Below, in pieces: positions 1-9,062 of a stretch of DNA of 64,000 nt. Every line of letters starts with the position of its first letter. The stretch's first letter is position 1. The notes under the pieces were generated by a model that saw nothing but the letters and a program-made list of their open reading frames with translations, did not search any database and had not been told where the DNA came from. A program made the translations under genes and the position numbers. Origin of the DNA: Henriciella sp. GTDB taxonomy: Bacteria > Pseudomonadota > Alphaproteobacteria > Caulobacterales > Hyphomonadaceae. The DNA lies in assembly GCF_029936995.1 (NCBI RefSeq), contig NZ_JAPYRE010000004.1, forward strand, positions 62,001-126,000, given 5' to 3'.

Positions 1-325
1 TCAGGGCTTTCAGCAACTGGCTGACTTCCACGATATGGCAGTCGGGATCATCGCGCTCATACTTTGGATCAATGTAGAGCGATCTGAGCGAGACTGGCCC
101 GCGGCAGGAAACCTCATGTGTCACACCGCTTGGTATCCATACAGCGCGCTGGGGCGGAATGACATAGCTGGTCTTGTCGGTGACCACGGACATCACACCG
201 GAAGAGGCGTAGAGAAGCTGGATCCGGTCATGTGTGTGTGCAGGGTCGGTAAAACCGGCCGGATACTCGTCGGCCAGCCCGACAACTGGCCGACAGCTGA
301 GATCAATATCGAATGTTCTTTTCAT
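1..325 (-). CDS. AraC-type transcriptional regulator, N-terminal part (cut by window edge)
   Basis: The minus-strand frame opens with ATG at 323-325 and runs off the left edge without a stop, giving about 108 residues. The visible part looks like the cupin-type ligand-binding domain of AraC regulators, with PAGFTDPAHTHDRIQLLYA near residues 27-45 and VIPPQRAVWIPSGVTHEV near residues 58-75, a pattern common in AraC proteins that bind small effectors. The helix-turn-helix part lies outside the window, so the family call rests on the cupin region alone. It lies downstream of the TBDR and amidohydrolase genes on the same strand, 171 bases after the amidohydrolase stop. It could regulate them, which is inference. 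Confidence 0.7.
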   Translation of the reverse strand, partial: MKRTFDIDLSCRPVVGLADEYPAGFTDPAHTHDRIQLLYASSGVMSVVTDKTSYVIPPQRAVWIPSGVTHEVSCRGPVSLRSLYIDPKYERDDPDCHIVEVSQLLKAL

Positions 326-496
326 AGCGTCCTCGCAGGACTTGCCTTTGATGCTGCAAAGGGTGCCAAGCGACAGAAATATAACAAGCACAACATAGCC
401 AATGTGGCCCGATATAGCAAAACTATGACCTAATATAACTTATCAGGCCAAAAACCAGGCAGGAAAGAGCGATTACGAGGCAGGGGGCACGCTGCT

Positions 497-3400
497 TTAG
501 TGAGGCTGTTCAGTCAGGGTCAAGGCGCTCTCTTCGAGTGTGTCACCGTCATGGAAATGCCCGTTCTTCATCACGGCGCGTACAGCCTCGATCGCGCGTA
601 TGTCTTCTAGTGGACTGGCTTCCAGAACAACAAGATCGGCGGCCTTTCCGGGTAAGAGGCTGCCTAGGCTTTCATCGCGCGCAATCGTACGGGCGTTGCC
701 CATTGTGGCAGCCCAGAGAGCTTCGGCAGGAGACCAGCCACCATCGACATAGGCTTCAATCTCCCAGAGTGTACCGAGACCGGGTATATCCCCATGCGCG
801 CCAAGCCCCACCACGCCGCCGGCTTCATGAATCCTGTGTGCGCTGCTGGCGACGGCGCGGTAAAGGTAGGCGTCTTCCTGTCTGGCCTCGACCTGGTCGA
901 ACTCGCGTTCCATGAACCAGTCAGGGGCGAAACGGGCATACTTCTCGCTCTCACCGGGATTACGCCTGGCGATGAAATGCTCGTCTGCCGGCACCCCGCC
1001 ATGCGTGATCATCAGGGTCAGCGTGCTGCTGGTGTTGCTACGGGCAAACAGCTCTGTCACGTCCCTGTGCAGGACCGGAGGCGGAAGGGCGTGCTCATTG
1101 CCGGAATAGCCATCGAGAATGTGTGTCAGACCGAGCTTGAACGACAGCGCACCTTCCGTGGTCGGTGTCATTGAAAGGTCCCGCGCAGACTGGGCGAACC
1201 ACTGACGCACGCGGCGGTTGCCTGTCCGGTACTGCTTCAGGTTCCGTATCCGGTAATGGTCCCGGTAACGCCTCAGGACGGCATCTACTTCGGCCCTGGA
1301 GCGGAAATCATTGAAATCAAAAACGGCAGGGCCGGTAGAGAAAAGGCGCGAGCCTGCCACGTCGCCCGTGGCAATGAGGTCCTGATAGGCAAGCATGTCG
1401 ATGCTGAGCGAGGACGGATCGAACAGGGTGGTGACCCCGTAGGCGAGGTTGGTTTTCAGCCCCCACACATCGAACTGGAGCACGTCGCGGCGGATATCGG
1501 CCACGTGGTAATGCGCATCGATCAGGCCGGGAATGACGTAAGTGCCCGATAGGTCGATGCGGGCAATGCCTTCAGGCGGCTTCACTTCCCCCGCAGGCCC
1601 AACCGAGACGATCTTCCCGTTTCTGACAAGAATATCGGCGTTGGGCATCACGCGACCCGGATTCTCCCGATCCGTCATGGGGATCACCGTGGCGCCATGC
1701 AGCAGGACGGGCGCGCCGGGCGCTTGGCGGGGCAAGGATACAACTATGTCGTGGCGATCCTCATAGGTCTGCTCCACCGGGACAGGGTGATCCTTGCCCC
1801 TGTCAGGGAAGCTCACGTCTGACATTGGCAGGCGGTAGACCGTAGAGCCGACAGACCAGAGAACGGCATCGCCCTTCGTGCTCCAGGCAAAATAATCAGC
1901 GCCGATATCGGTCAATTGGACATGACGTGTATCTGGCTGCGAGAGCGTGACACTTGTGCCGTCATTGTCGGGCAGTTCATACAGGTGCAGTTGCTGAGTG
2001 ATTTGTGCGAGGGCCCAGCGTCCGTCAGGTGAGACCCGCAGATCGTCGGCTTTGGCGGGGCCTTCCGCAAAATACCAGTTTGGCCCTTCGGCCTGTGTCA
2101 CGATGCGTGGATCGCCTGTCTCGATGGAGATGGCTTCAACACCATGCTCGGTGTTGATGAAGACCTTGTCTGGGTCAGGGCCGAAGTGTGGTGTTCCGCC
2201 AATGCGGCCAGATGTGAGAATACGCGAAGGCGAGCCGTCGAGTGGCATGTAGACAAGTTCTGCCGCCCGGAGCTGGCCGAATTCCATATAGGTTGTGTTG
2301 CGTCCCTCTGCAGTGGACCTCACAGCAATGATCGCGGCACCGTCAGGCGTAAATACGGGGTGGGTGAAAAAGGCTGGCCCTGTGCTGACAGTCTCGAGTT
2401 TGCCGCCTTCGGGGCTGGTTATCCAGACCTGGCCACCGTCTTCCCGGGTCCAGCTGACCAAGGCGATTTGCTTCCCATCAGCAGACCATGAAGGATGATA
2501 GGTCGAGCCCACTGCCTCAAGCAGCCGCTGGGGCTCTGAGCCGGGCTCGAGTGACCGCGTGTAAACATGGCCAAGCGCTGAAAATGCAACTGTCTGGCCA
2601 TCGGGCGACCAGGCGGGAGACATGATAAGGCGTGATTTAACCGGACCATTTTCCAGCGGAATCTGTGTTCGTACGAGAGGGCCAAGCGCCTTTTCGACCT
2701 GCGCATCAAAAGGAATGTCGCGTGATGTGCCAGAAGCAAGGGAAAAGCGCCGGATCTTCCCGCCAGCATTGGCGATTATGGCCGTGCCATCCGGCGTAAA
2801 ATCGAAGCGCGGCACTGCATCGTGCCAGAGGCTCGCCTGCAGGGAGTCCGGGTCCAGCTGGGCGAGCGTGCGTGTGGTGCCGCCTGAGAGGTCGTGTAGC
2901 TGAAGCCAGGTTTCGTTTCCGCGCCGTTCGGCATAGGCAAGCTGACGGCCATCAGGCGAGACCCTGGGGCGGAAGGCCGGGCGTTGGGCGCTTCCGGCGA
3001 TTTCGTCTTCGCGTCCGGTCTGGAGATCGTAAGCAATGATTTTCCACGCGGAGAGGGTATCGAAAGCTGCCGTTTCGCTTCGCAGGGAGGCGGTGTAAAT
3101 GGTCTTACCATCCGGAGCGTATCCAGCGCCAAGGGAGCTGACGGGCGAATCTTTTGCAGTTGTAGGATCTGTGGTGCGAAGGACCTCTCCCATCGCGCCG
3201 GGCCCGGTTTCAAACTGCCATAGTTCATAGGCATTCCGGTCCGGCCAGAATCGTGACGCGATAATGGACTCTCCGTCGGGCGACCACTCAGGTGAAGCCC
3301 AGACGGGATTGTCATCATGGAAGGAAAGCTGCCGGGGACGGCTGCCATCGGCATTCATGAGCCATAGGTTTTCTGCGCCTGACCGGTCGCTCAGGAACAG

Positions 3401-3820
3401 GACCGTATCGCCATCCGGGGAGAAGACGGGCTGGGTATCAAGGGCCAGTCCCTGTGTGAGGCGTCTGGCCACTCCGCCCTCGATACCAAGCAGATAGATG
3501 TCTCCCAGCATGTCAAAGACGATGGTCTGGCCATCGGGTGCAACGTCCAGAGAGAGCATGGTGCCTTCATCTGTCTCGAAGGCGATGGTCCGGGCGGGCT
3601 GAAGGGGGAGAGACTGGCCCGGCTGTGCAGCTGGTGTTGGAGGTTTTCCCGAAATGCCAGGGGTTGCAGGCTTTTCCGGGGTGGCACCGCGTTGCACATC
3701 CGGGCCAAGGGATGTTTCCGTCTGGACACAGCCCGGCGTCATGCCCGCGAGCACGACGCCGATGGCCCCAGTTATTGCGGATTGAAGGCGAGCGGAACGG
3801 GAAAGCGTGGGTTTCGGCAT
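497..3820 (-). CDS. Exported TolB-propeller/amidohydrolase fusion protein
   Basis: This 1107-residue protein has an N-terminal export signal (charged start, hydrophobic residues about 15-29, ending near AGMTPGC, an imperfect lipobox) and a proline-rich linker. WD40-like PD40/TolB repeats follow through about residue 680, with many copies of SPDG or TPDG. The C-terminal metal-dependent amidohydrolase domain has PGLIDAHYHV (the HxH metal site) near residue 765 and GLGAHGDIPG near residue 1010. Such fusions are predicted periplasmic hydrolases of peptides or cyclic amides; the substrate is unknown. The gene starts 28 bases after the TBDR stop on the same strand, so the two are probably co-transcribed. 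A paralogue at 24738-27994 has the same architecture. Confidence 0.85.
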   Translation of the reverse strand: MPKPTLSRSARLQSAITGAIGVVLAGMTPGCVQTETSLGPDVQRGATPEKPATPGISGKPPTPAAQPGQSLPLQPARTIAFETDEGTMLSLDVAPDGQTIVFDMLGDIYLLGIEGGVARRLTQGLALDTQPVFSPDGDTVLFLSDRSGAENLWLMNADGSRPRQLSFHDDNPVWASPEWSPDGESIIASRFWPDRNAYELWQFETGPGAMGEVLRTTDPTTAKDSPVSSLGAGYAPDGKTIYTASLRSETAAFDTLSAWKIIAYDLQTGREDEIAGSAQRPAFRPRVSPDGRQLAYAERRGNETWLQLHDLSGGTTRTLAQLDPDSLQASLWHDAVPRFDFTPDGTAIIANAGGKIRRFSLASGTSRDIPFDAQVEKALGPLVRTQIPLENGPVKSRLIMSPAWSPDGQTVAFSALGHVYTRSLEPGSEPQRLLEAVGSTYHPSWSADGKQIALVSWTREDGGQVWITSPEGGKLETVSTGPAFFTHPVFTPDGAAIIAVRSTAEGRNTTYMEFGQLRAAELVYMPLDGSPSRILTSGRIGGTPHFGPDPDKVFINTEHGVEAISIETGDPRIVTQAEGPNWYFAEGPAKADDLRVSPDGRWALAQITQQLHLYELPDNDGTSVTLSQPDTRHVQLTDIGADYFAWSTKGDAVLWSVGSTVYRLPMSDVSFPDRGKDHPVPVEQTYEDRHDIVVSLPRQAPGAPVLLHGATVIPMTDRENPGRVMPNADILVRNGKIVSVGPAGEVKPPEGIARIDLSGTYVIPGLIDAHYHVADIRRDVLQFDVWGLKTNLAYGVTTLFDPSSLSIDMLAYQDLIATGDVAGSRLFSTGPAVFDFNDFRSRAEVDAVLRRYRDHYRIRNLKQYRTGNRRVRQWFAQSARDLSMTPTTEGALSFKLGLTHILDGYSGNEHALPPPVLHRDVTELFARSNTSSTLTLMITHGGVPADEHFIARRNPGESEKYARFAPDWFMEREFDQVEARQEDAYLYRAVASSAHRIHEAGGVVGLGAHGDIPGLGTLWEIEAYVDGGWSPAEALWAATMGNARTIARDESLGSLLPGKAADLVVLEASPLEDIRAIEAVRAVMKNGHFHDGDTLEESALTLTEQPH

Positions 3821-3848
3821 TCAGCTGGTCTTCAGGCCTTGTTATCTA

Positions 3849-6008
3849 TCAGAATTTGCGTGTCACCGTGGCGATGACCTGGCGGCCTGCACCATAGGTA
3901 CATCCGGCCGGGCCGGCGCAGCGGGCTACATACTGTTCATCAAGTATGTTGGACCCATTGATCGCAAAGCGCCACTGCCCGGTGTCGTAGCGGATGATGG
4001 CGTCAACGAGCGTTGATTCCTCGCCAGTATAAACAACCGGCGTGAACGGGCCTGGCAAAGCCCCCTGACTTTCACCGGTATAGCGAACACCGCCACCGAT
4101 GCCGAATCCAGCCAATGGCCCGTCGATAAAGGAATAATCGACGAAGAGGGACGCCTTGTTTTCCGGGGTGACAGGCAAGGGCTCACCGATTTCGGCCGGT
4201 GTGGAGCTGTCGACGACTTCGCTATCTGTGTAGCTGTAGGAGGCATTGATAGAGAGCCTGTCATCAATCCGGCTGACGAGCTCGATTTCAGCGCCCTCGA
4301 CCTCGACTTCACCGGTCTGTGTGCCGAAAACAGGCGTTACGGAAGGAGCGGTGCTTACGACATTGGTCTGTTTGATCTGATAGACCGCCCCGGTAAGCAG
4401 GAGTTCGTAGCCTTCGGGAAGGCCGCGGGCGTCATATTTGATGCCAGCCTCGACCTGCTCGCCCTCGCTTGGTTCGAAGTCGTTGCCCGTGACGCTATCA
4501 CTGCCGAGGACAGGCTCGAATGAGGTCGCGTAACTGACATAGGGGGCGATACCACTGTCGAAGACATAGTTCGCGCCGACCCTGTAGGTGAATGCATCCT
4601 GCTGGGTTTCAGCGCCTGTTGCATTGTTCTCGATGGTCACATCGTCATAGCGCCCGCTCAGTGTGAAGAAGAGATGCTCACCCACGCCAATATGGTCCTG
4701 AACGTAGAAGCCGCTGTGTTGGAGGGTCTGGTCGTTGAAGGAGGAGGGGTAGCCGGGGGCAAACTCGCCAGCATAGTCATAATCGGGATTGAACAGGTCG
4801 ATCGTGTCGGTTCCGAAGAAGAAGCCGAAATCGGCATCATTCTCGACTTCGCGGAAATCGTACCCGGCAATGATGTCGTGGGTAAGCGCACCTGTCTCGA
4901 GGTCGATATCGAAGCGGTTATCCGTGGCGATGCTGTCGACGGTCTCGCGATAGGTGAAGTTGGATTGCAGGACAGTGCGGAAATAGCTCGGCTGTGAGGG
5001 ATCTGTCGTATTGATCAGACCTCCTGAGCCATAAATCCCTGTGGGAGTCGCTTCTTCATAACCGCTCAGCTTTGTGTTCGAGACGAATTTCACGCTTTCA
5101 TTGAAGGCGTGAACGAACTCGTAGCCAAGCCCCCACTGCTCACGGTCATAGCGGTTTGCCGGGTGACCGAGGTTTGTGCCGGGATCGATTTCACCGACCG
5201 GATTTGGCAGCAGCGTGCCCTGGACAGGCAGGAAGCCATTCGTATCGCCGAGGACCTCATCAGACTGGTAGTAGCCGAGCAGGGTCAGCTCGGTATCCGA
5301 CGTGATATTCCATGTCAGGGCCGGTGCGAACAGCTTGCGCTCCGATGAGACCTTGTCACGCTCGGCATTGCGGTCGCGATAGAGGCCGGTCAGCCGGAAA
5401 CTGAGATTGTCACCCAGCGGGCCGGTGAAGGTGCCGGCGATCTGCTTGTAGTCGTCGGTGCCATACTTGGCTGAAAGTTCGCCGCCAAACTCCCGTTCGG
5501 GCCGGCGCGATGTCTGATTGTAAAGGCCACCGGGCGGGGAGTTGCCATACAGGGCAGAGGCGGGACCTTTGAGGATATCGAAGGATTCGAATGCGTAGAG
5601 GTCGAGGCCGATGCTGAAGATCGAGGTTGAAACCGGCGCGGCCAGACCATCGATATACTGCTTGGGCGTGAAGCCACGCGCGGTAATGAAGTCAAAGCGC
5701 AGATCCGGGCCATAGTTTTCCCCGAACACGCCGGACGTGTACCGCACGGCCTGCTGGGCATCGATGAAATTGAGGAGATCGATCTGGTCACGCGTAATGA
5801 CGGAGACCGACTGTGGTGTCTCAATCAGGGCAATGTCGCTCTTGTTGGCTGTGCCGCCTTCAGTGGGAACAAAGTCCGGCGCGATCACGTAAATCGTCTC
5901 CTGAATGGACGCTTCATCATCGCTTGGCTCGTTATCCTGAGCGATGGCTGCTGGCGCGTAAAGCGCTGCAAGCATGGTAGTGGCGAGCAGGGCGGACCTG
6001 GACGTCAT
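3849..6008 (-). CDS. TonB-dependent siderophore-type outer-membrane receptor
   Basis: This is a 719-residue TBDR. Starting at the ATG at 6006-6008 gives a clean signal peptide (MTSRSALLATTMLAALYAPAAIAQ); an in-frame ATG nine codons upstream also exists. The plug domain shows IETPQSVSVITRDQIDLLN and FDILKGPASALYGNSPPGG, both typical of the siderophore-receptor subfamily. The protein ends in ...RQVIATVTRKF, with the terminal Phe expected of an outer-membrane barrel. A Fur-like palindrome lies about 150 bases upstream (6161-6179), and a PepSY membrane protein, often partnered with such receptors, is encoded divergently. Ferric-siderophore uptake is the best guess. The amidohydrolase downstream leaves room for a peptide-like or chelated substrate. 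Confidence 0.9.
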   Translation of the reverse strand: MTSRSALLATTMLAALYAPAAIAQDNEPSDDEASIQETIYVIAPDFVPTEGGTANKSDIALIETPQSVSVITRDQIDLLNFIDAQQAVRYTSGVFGENYGPDLRFDFITARGFTPKQYIDGLAAPVSTSIFSIGLDLYAFESFDILKGPASALYGNSPPGGLYNQTSRRPEREFGGELSAKYGTDDYKQIAGTFTGPLGDNLSFRLTGLYRDRNAERDKVSSERKLFAPALTWNITSDTELTLLGYYQSDEVLGDTNGFLPVQGTLLPNPVGEIDPGTNLGHPANRYDREQWGLGYEFVHAFNESVKFVSNTKLSGYEEATPTGIYGSGGLINTTDPSQPSYFRTVLQSNFTYRETVDSIATDNRFDIDLETGALTHDIIAGYDFREVENDADFGFFFGTDTIDLFNPDYDYAGEFAPGYPSSFNDQTLQHSGFYVQDHIGVGEHLFFTLSGRYDDVTIENNATGAETQQDAFTYRVGANYVFDSGIAPYVSYATSFEPVLGSDSVTGNDFEPSEGEQVEAGIKYDARGLPEGYELLLTGAVYQIKQTNVVSTAPSVTPVFGTQTGEVEVEGAEIELVSRIDDRLSINASYSYTDSEVVDSSTPAEIGEPLPVTPENKASLFVDYSFIDGPLAGFGIGGGVRYTGESQGALPGPFTPVVYTGEESTLVDAIIRYDTGQWRFAINGSNILDEQYVARCAGPAGCTYGAGRQVIATVTRKF

Positions 6009-6140
6009 GGCTCGTTTCTTCGGATACACTGTCATATCACCCCTCTGGATTAGCTTGCGCCAGATGACTCTAATGTCATGAAATACTAGCAGGCTGCTGC
6101 GCGCTGGAATTTAGGCTTTGGGTCTCATAGTTCTCATTTT

Positions 6141-6155
6141 CGGCCATTCGGGCCG
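6141..6155. repeat. Short inverted repeat in the TBDR/PepSY divergent region
   Basis: CGGCC-ATTCG-GGCCG forms a perfect 5-base-arm palindrome six bases from the Fur-like box. It may be part of a regulator site or chance; no family match can be made. Confidence 0.25.
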
Positions 6156-6160
6156 ATTCT

Positions 6161-6179
6161 GCAAATGCTAATCATTTGC
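6161..6179. promoter_or_regulatory. Fur-like iron box
   Basis: GCAAATG-CTAAT-CATTTGC is a perfect 19-base palindrome with 7-base arms. It agrees with the classical Fur box (GATAATGATAATCATTATC) at 13 of 19 positions by my count. It sits between the divergent siderophore-type TBDR (start 6008) and the PepSY gene (start 6286), where an iron-responsive operator would be expected. Assignment to Fur is inference. Confidence 0.55.
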
Positions 6180-6285
6180 GTTTGGCGACCCGTTCAAGAC
6201 ATTTTTCGACCCGGCCCGTGTATGGCTCCGCACGGTTGGTTTGGCCTATCTTACAGGCTGAACTTCCGGGGAGTCTCTGACCGAT

Positions 6286-7494
6286 ATGGCCTCTATCCTG
6301 CCTTCCAATCCATGGCTGTTCCTGCACCGCTGGCTCGGCATTCTCATGGCCGTCTTCCTATTTCTCGCGGCTGTGACCGGCTCACTCCTGACTGTCAGGG
6401 AGTCACTTGATCACTGGGTGAATGCCGATCTTTTCGAGTATGGCGGTGATGCTTCTGCGCGCCTTGAGAGCATCGAGGCCGTTTCACTTTTTCAGGCCGA
6501 CAACCCTGAACTCCAGGTGACGGAGTTCCCACTGAATCCGAAGCCGGCGCAGAATATCCCGGTCAAGGTGATGGCCAAGCCTGGCACGGAAAGTGTTGCT
6601 TATGACGAGGTTTTTCTCGATCCGGCTACGGGCGCGCGTGTGGGTGAACGCAGCACCGATCCGGGGTTGTCCGGGCGGCAGATCATTCCGCTTATTCTCG
6701 GCTTTCACGAAAAGCTGCTGCTTGGAGATGCGGGACGAATATTCCTCGGCTTTATCGCGATAGGCTGGCTGGTAAGTTCCATCATCGGCCTGTACCTGAC
6801 CTTTCCAAAGCGAGGCCCATTCTTTGCAAAGTGGCGCGCGGCCTGGACATATAGTCCAAAACGCTCATTCGCACGCCAGATGCTTGATATTCACAGGGCG
6901 AGCGGACTCTGGCTCTTCGCCTTTGTTGTGATTCTTGCGTTCACGTCTGTCGCGCTCAATTTCTTCTTCGAGTTCTGGGCGCCGCTGGCCGAAACGATTG
7001 CGCCGCTTGAGAAGTCCCTGTTCGACCAACCCATCCCATATCCTGAGGGAGCCGTTCCGGACCTTTCTTTCGAGGAGGCCCTGGCTCTTGCGCAGGCACA
7101 GGTCGCAGAAGCGGGTGTGTCATGGCAACCGGCCACGATGCTCTACGATCCTGACTGGAACCTCTACGGCGTGACGCTGACCGATAATGGTGTGCTGAAC
7201 TATAAAGCGCTGGGGCCGATCTATTATCACTTCGATGCTGCGACCGGTGCCTATGTGCACGAGGTCAATCCTTACAATGACAGCGCCGGCCTCGCCATGA
7301 TGCGTGCCGTCTATCCGCTGCATAGCGGCGAGATCGGCGGCGGCTTCACTGTCTTCATCATATTCCTGACAGGGCTGGCGACGGCGGAAATGTGCGTCAC
7401 CGGCCTCTGGGTCTGGCTGAAAAAGCGTGGGCCCCGCATTGCGGCGAGGAAGAAGAAGCAGGCAGCCCTCAGGTCCGCCGACAGGCAGTCATAA
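6286..7494 (+). CDS. PepSY-associated transmembrane protein (first copy)
   Basis: This 402-residue inner-membrane protein has a membrane helix near residues 10-36 (WLFLHRWLGILMAVFLFLAA) and a large periplasmic segment. Two further helices lie around FHEKLLLGDAGRIFLGFIAI and the 205-230 region, and the last helix follows YPLHSGEIGGGF. The His-containing FHEKLL and YPLHSGEIGG motifs are hallmarks of the PepSY_TM family, whose members sit beside TBDR genes and are thought to help ferric-siderophore reduction or uptake. The gene is divergent from the siderophore receptor and shares the Fur-like box region. A distant paralogue lies at 23417-24490. Confidence 0.85.
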   Translation: MASILPSNPWLFLHRWLGILMAVFLFLAAVTGSLLTVRESLDHWVNADLFEYGGDASARLESIEAVSLFQADNPELQVTEFPLNPKPAQNIPVKVMAKPGTESVAYDEVFLDPATGARVGERSTDPGLSGRQIIPLILGFHEKLLLGDAGRIFLGFIAIGWLVSSIIGLYLTFPKRGPFFAKWRAAWTYSPKRSFARQMLDIHRASGLWLFAFVVILAFTSVALNFFFEFWAPLAETIAPLEKSLFDQPIPYPEGAVPDLSFEEALALAQAQVAEAGVSWQPATMLYDPDWNLYGVTLTDNGVLNYKALGPIYYHFDAATGAYVHEVNPYNDSAGLAMMRAVYPLHSGEIGGGFTVFIIFLTGLATAEMCVTGLWVWLKKRGPRIAARKKKQAALRSADRQS

Positions 7495-7527
7495 AAAACC
7501 CTGAAACGATCTATCGGAAGAATCTCC

Positions 7528-8484
7528 ATGAAAGCTTCACCCCTGACGCACGCCGGCGAGCTGGATCCGGAAATCCGGCGTTTCGTCGAAGATATCACGA
7601 CACGCTCGGCTGAACGCGTGGGCGACGAACAGCCCAGCCTCCAGGACAGGCGGGCCATTGCGGAAGAAATCCGTGCGCCCTGGAGGGAGGGCGGGCCTGT
7701 CATGGCGCAGACCGATGATCTGACACTGCCGGATACGCAGTTGAGGTTGCGCATTCACGTGCCGCAGACTGGTGCCGGGGAAGGCACGCTTCTATACCTG
7801 CATGGGGGCGGCTGGATGCTGTTCAGTATTGATACGCATGACCGTCTGATGCGCGAATATGCTGAGCGTACGGGGTGTGCAGTTGTCGGTCTCGACTATT
7901 CACTGGCGCCTGAACACCGCTTCCCACGGGCGCTTGAGGAATCGGTCGCCTGTCTGGCTTGGCTGAATGACCATGGCGCGGAGCATGGACTGAATACGGA
8001 ACGCATCGTGATTGGCGGCGATTCAGCGGGCGGCAATCTTGCGCTGGCGACCGCTCTTAAGGTGCGGGATGCGGGCGGCAAGCTGCCAGATGGATTGCTG
8101 CTCAACTACGCCGCGCTGGATAACACGGCGCGAGGTTCCTACCAGCGCTATGACGGGCCACCTTATATGCTCGACATAAGCGAGATGCAGGATTTCTGGC
8201 GAGAGTATCTCGGCGCGGAAACGACCGAAGACCCCTATGCGCGGGTTCTCCTGAATGATCTTTCGGGCTTGCCGTCCGTCCATCTCTGTATCGCCGAATG
8301 TGATATCCTTCTGGATGAAAACATGGAGCTGCATGAACGGCTTCAGGCATCCGGCATAGAGGTTTCGTCGAAAATCTATTCCGGCGCGACGCACAGCTTC
8401 CTTGAAGCAGTTTCAAACTCTTCCTGCGCGGACCGGGCCCTGTCCGATGCGGCAGACTGGATGAGGGGTGTGTTTGGACCATGA
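7528..8484 (+). CDS. Alpha/beta hydrolase (hormone-sensitive lipase family)
   Basis: This is a 318-residue esterase or amidase-like hydrolase. The oxyanion-hole motif LYLHGGGWMLF lies near residue 90, the nucleophile motif GGDSAGGNLAL near residue 170 and the catalytic His in ATHSFLEAV near residue 290, with the Asp probably in IAECDILLDE. No signal peptide is visible, so it should be cytoplasmic. It follows the PepSY gene by 33 bases, and its stop overlaps the next ATG (ATGA at 8481-8484), so translation of the two is coupled. The substrate is unknown: a carboxyl ester or small amide. Confidence 0.85.
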   Translation: MKASPLTHAGELDPEIRRFVEDITTRSAERVGDEQPSLQDRRAIAEEIRAPWREGGPVMAQTDDLTLPDTQLRLRIHVPQTGAGEGTLLYLHGGGWMLFSIDTHDRLMREYAERTGCAVVGLDYSLAPEHRFPRALEESVACLAWLNDHGAEHGLNTERIVIGGDSAGGNLALATALKVRDAGGKLPDGLLLNYAALDNTARGSYQRYDGPPYMLDISEMQDFWREYLGAETTEDPYARVLLNDLSGLPSVHLCIAECDILLDENMELHERLQASGIEVSSKIYSGATHSFLEAVSNSSCADRALSDAADWMRGVFGP

Positions 8485-9062
8485 GCGACCCGTTTGAAGC
8501 TGTTTCAACGCTCGATGCCGTCCGTTTTGCCGCAGAGTATCCGCTCGCCTGGATAGTTCCGGTGGCAGACCCGGCAGCCGCGCTCCTGATGCCAGTGCTC
8601 TTCGAGCGTGAAGGCAATGATCCGGGTGCCATGCTTCTCGGACATCTGCCAAGAAGAGCAGCCGCGACAGGGATACTGAGGGGAGATGGCCGTGCTGTTT
8701 TCCTGTTCCTGGGGCCGAATGCCTATATCCCGCCAGCCTGGGTTTCGCAGCAGGGGTGGGCGCCGACCTGGAATTTTCTGTCCCTCAAGGCCACGGCTGA
8801 AACGACCGTCATTGACGATGCGATGACGCGGCCGGCTGTCGAGACGCTTGTGGAGCACATGGAGCAACGCGACGGGTCTGGCTGGATGGTCGCCAAGATC
8901 GGCGAGCGGTATGAGACCCTGCTCCAGGGCATTATCGGCTTTCGTTCGAAGGTCTCGGGCATCCATCCCCGTTTCAAGACGGGACAGGATGAAACTGCGA
9001 GCGTCCGTGACGAGATCAGGCGCGGCCTCGAAGGTCATCCCCTTACACGCTGGATGGAGTAA
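8481..9062 (+). CDS. PaiB-like FMN-binding split-barrel protein (first copy)
   Basis: This 193-residue protein is of the FMN-binding negative regulator (PaiB) family. Matching segments are AMLLGHLPRRAA (usual form GHxARxNP), AVFLFLGPNAYIPPAWV (usual form FxGPxxYVSPxWY) and APTWNFLSLKA (usual form VPTWNY). The usual N-terminal MYxPxxF segment is missing and the GH motif lacks the Asn, so it is a diverged member. PaiB of Bacillus is described as a regulator, but the fold suggests flavin binding and the true role is uncertain. A more canonical paralogue is encoded at 20273-20953. It is translationally coupled to the upstream hydrolase. Confidence 0.75.
   Translation: MSDPFEAVSTLDAVRFAAEYPLAWIVPVADPAAALLMPVLFEREGNDPGAMLLGHLPRRAAATGILRGDGRAVFLFLGPNAYIPPAWVSQQGWAPTWNFLSLKATAETTVIDDAMTRPAVETLVEHMEQRDGSGWMVAKIGERYETLLQGIIGFRSKVSGIHPRFKTGQDETASVRDEIRRGLEGHPLTRWME

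Noticed and set aside
35-433. 132-codon plus-strand frame at the left edge
   Set aside because: It is antisense to the AraC-type gene, has no family features and continues through a non-coding gap.
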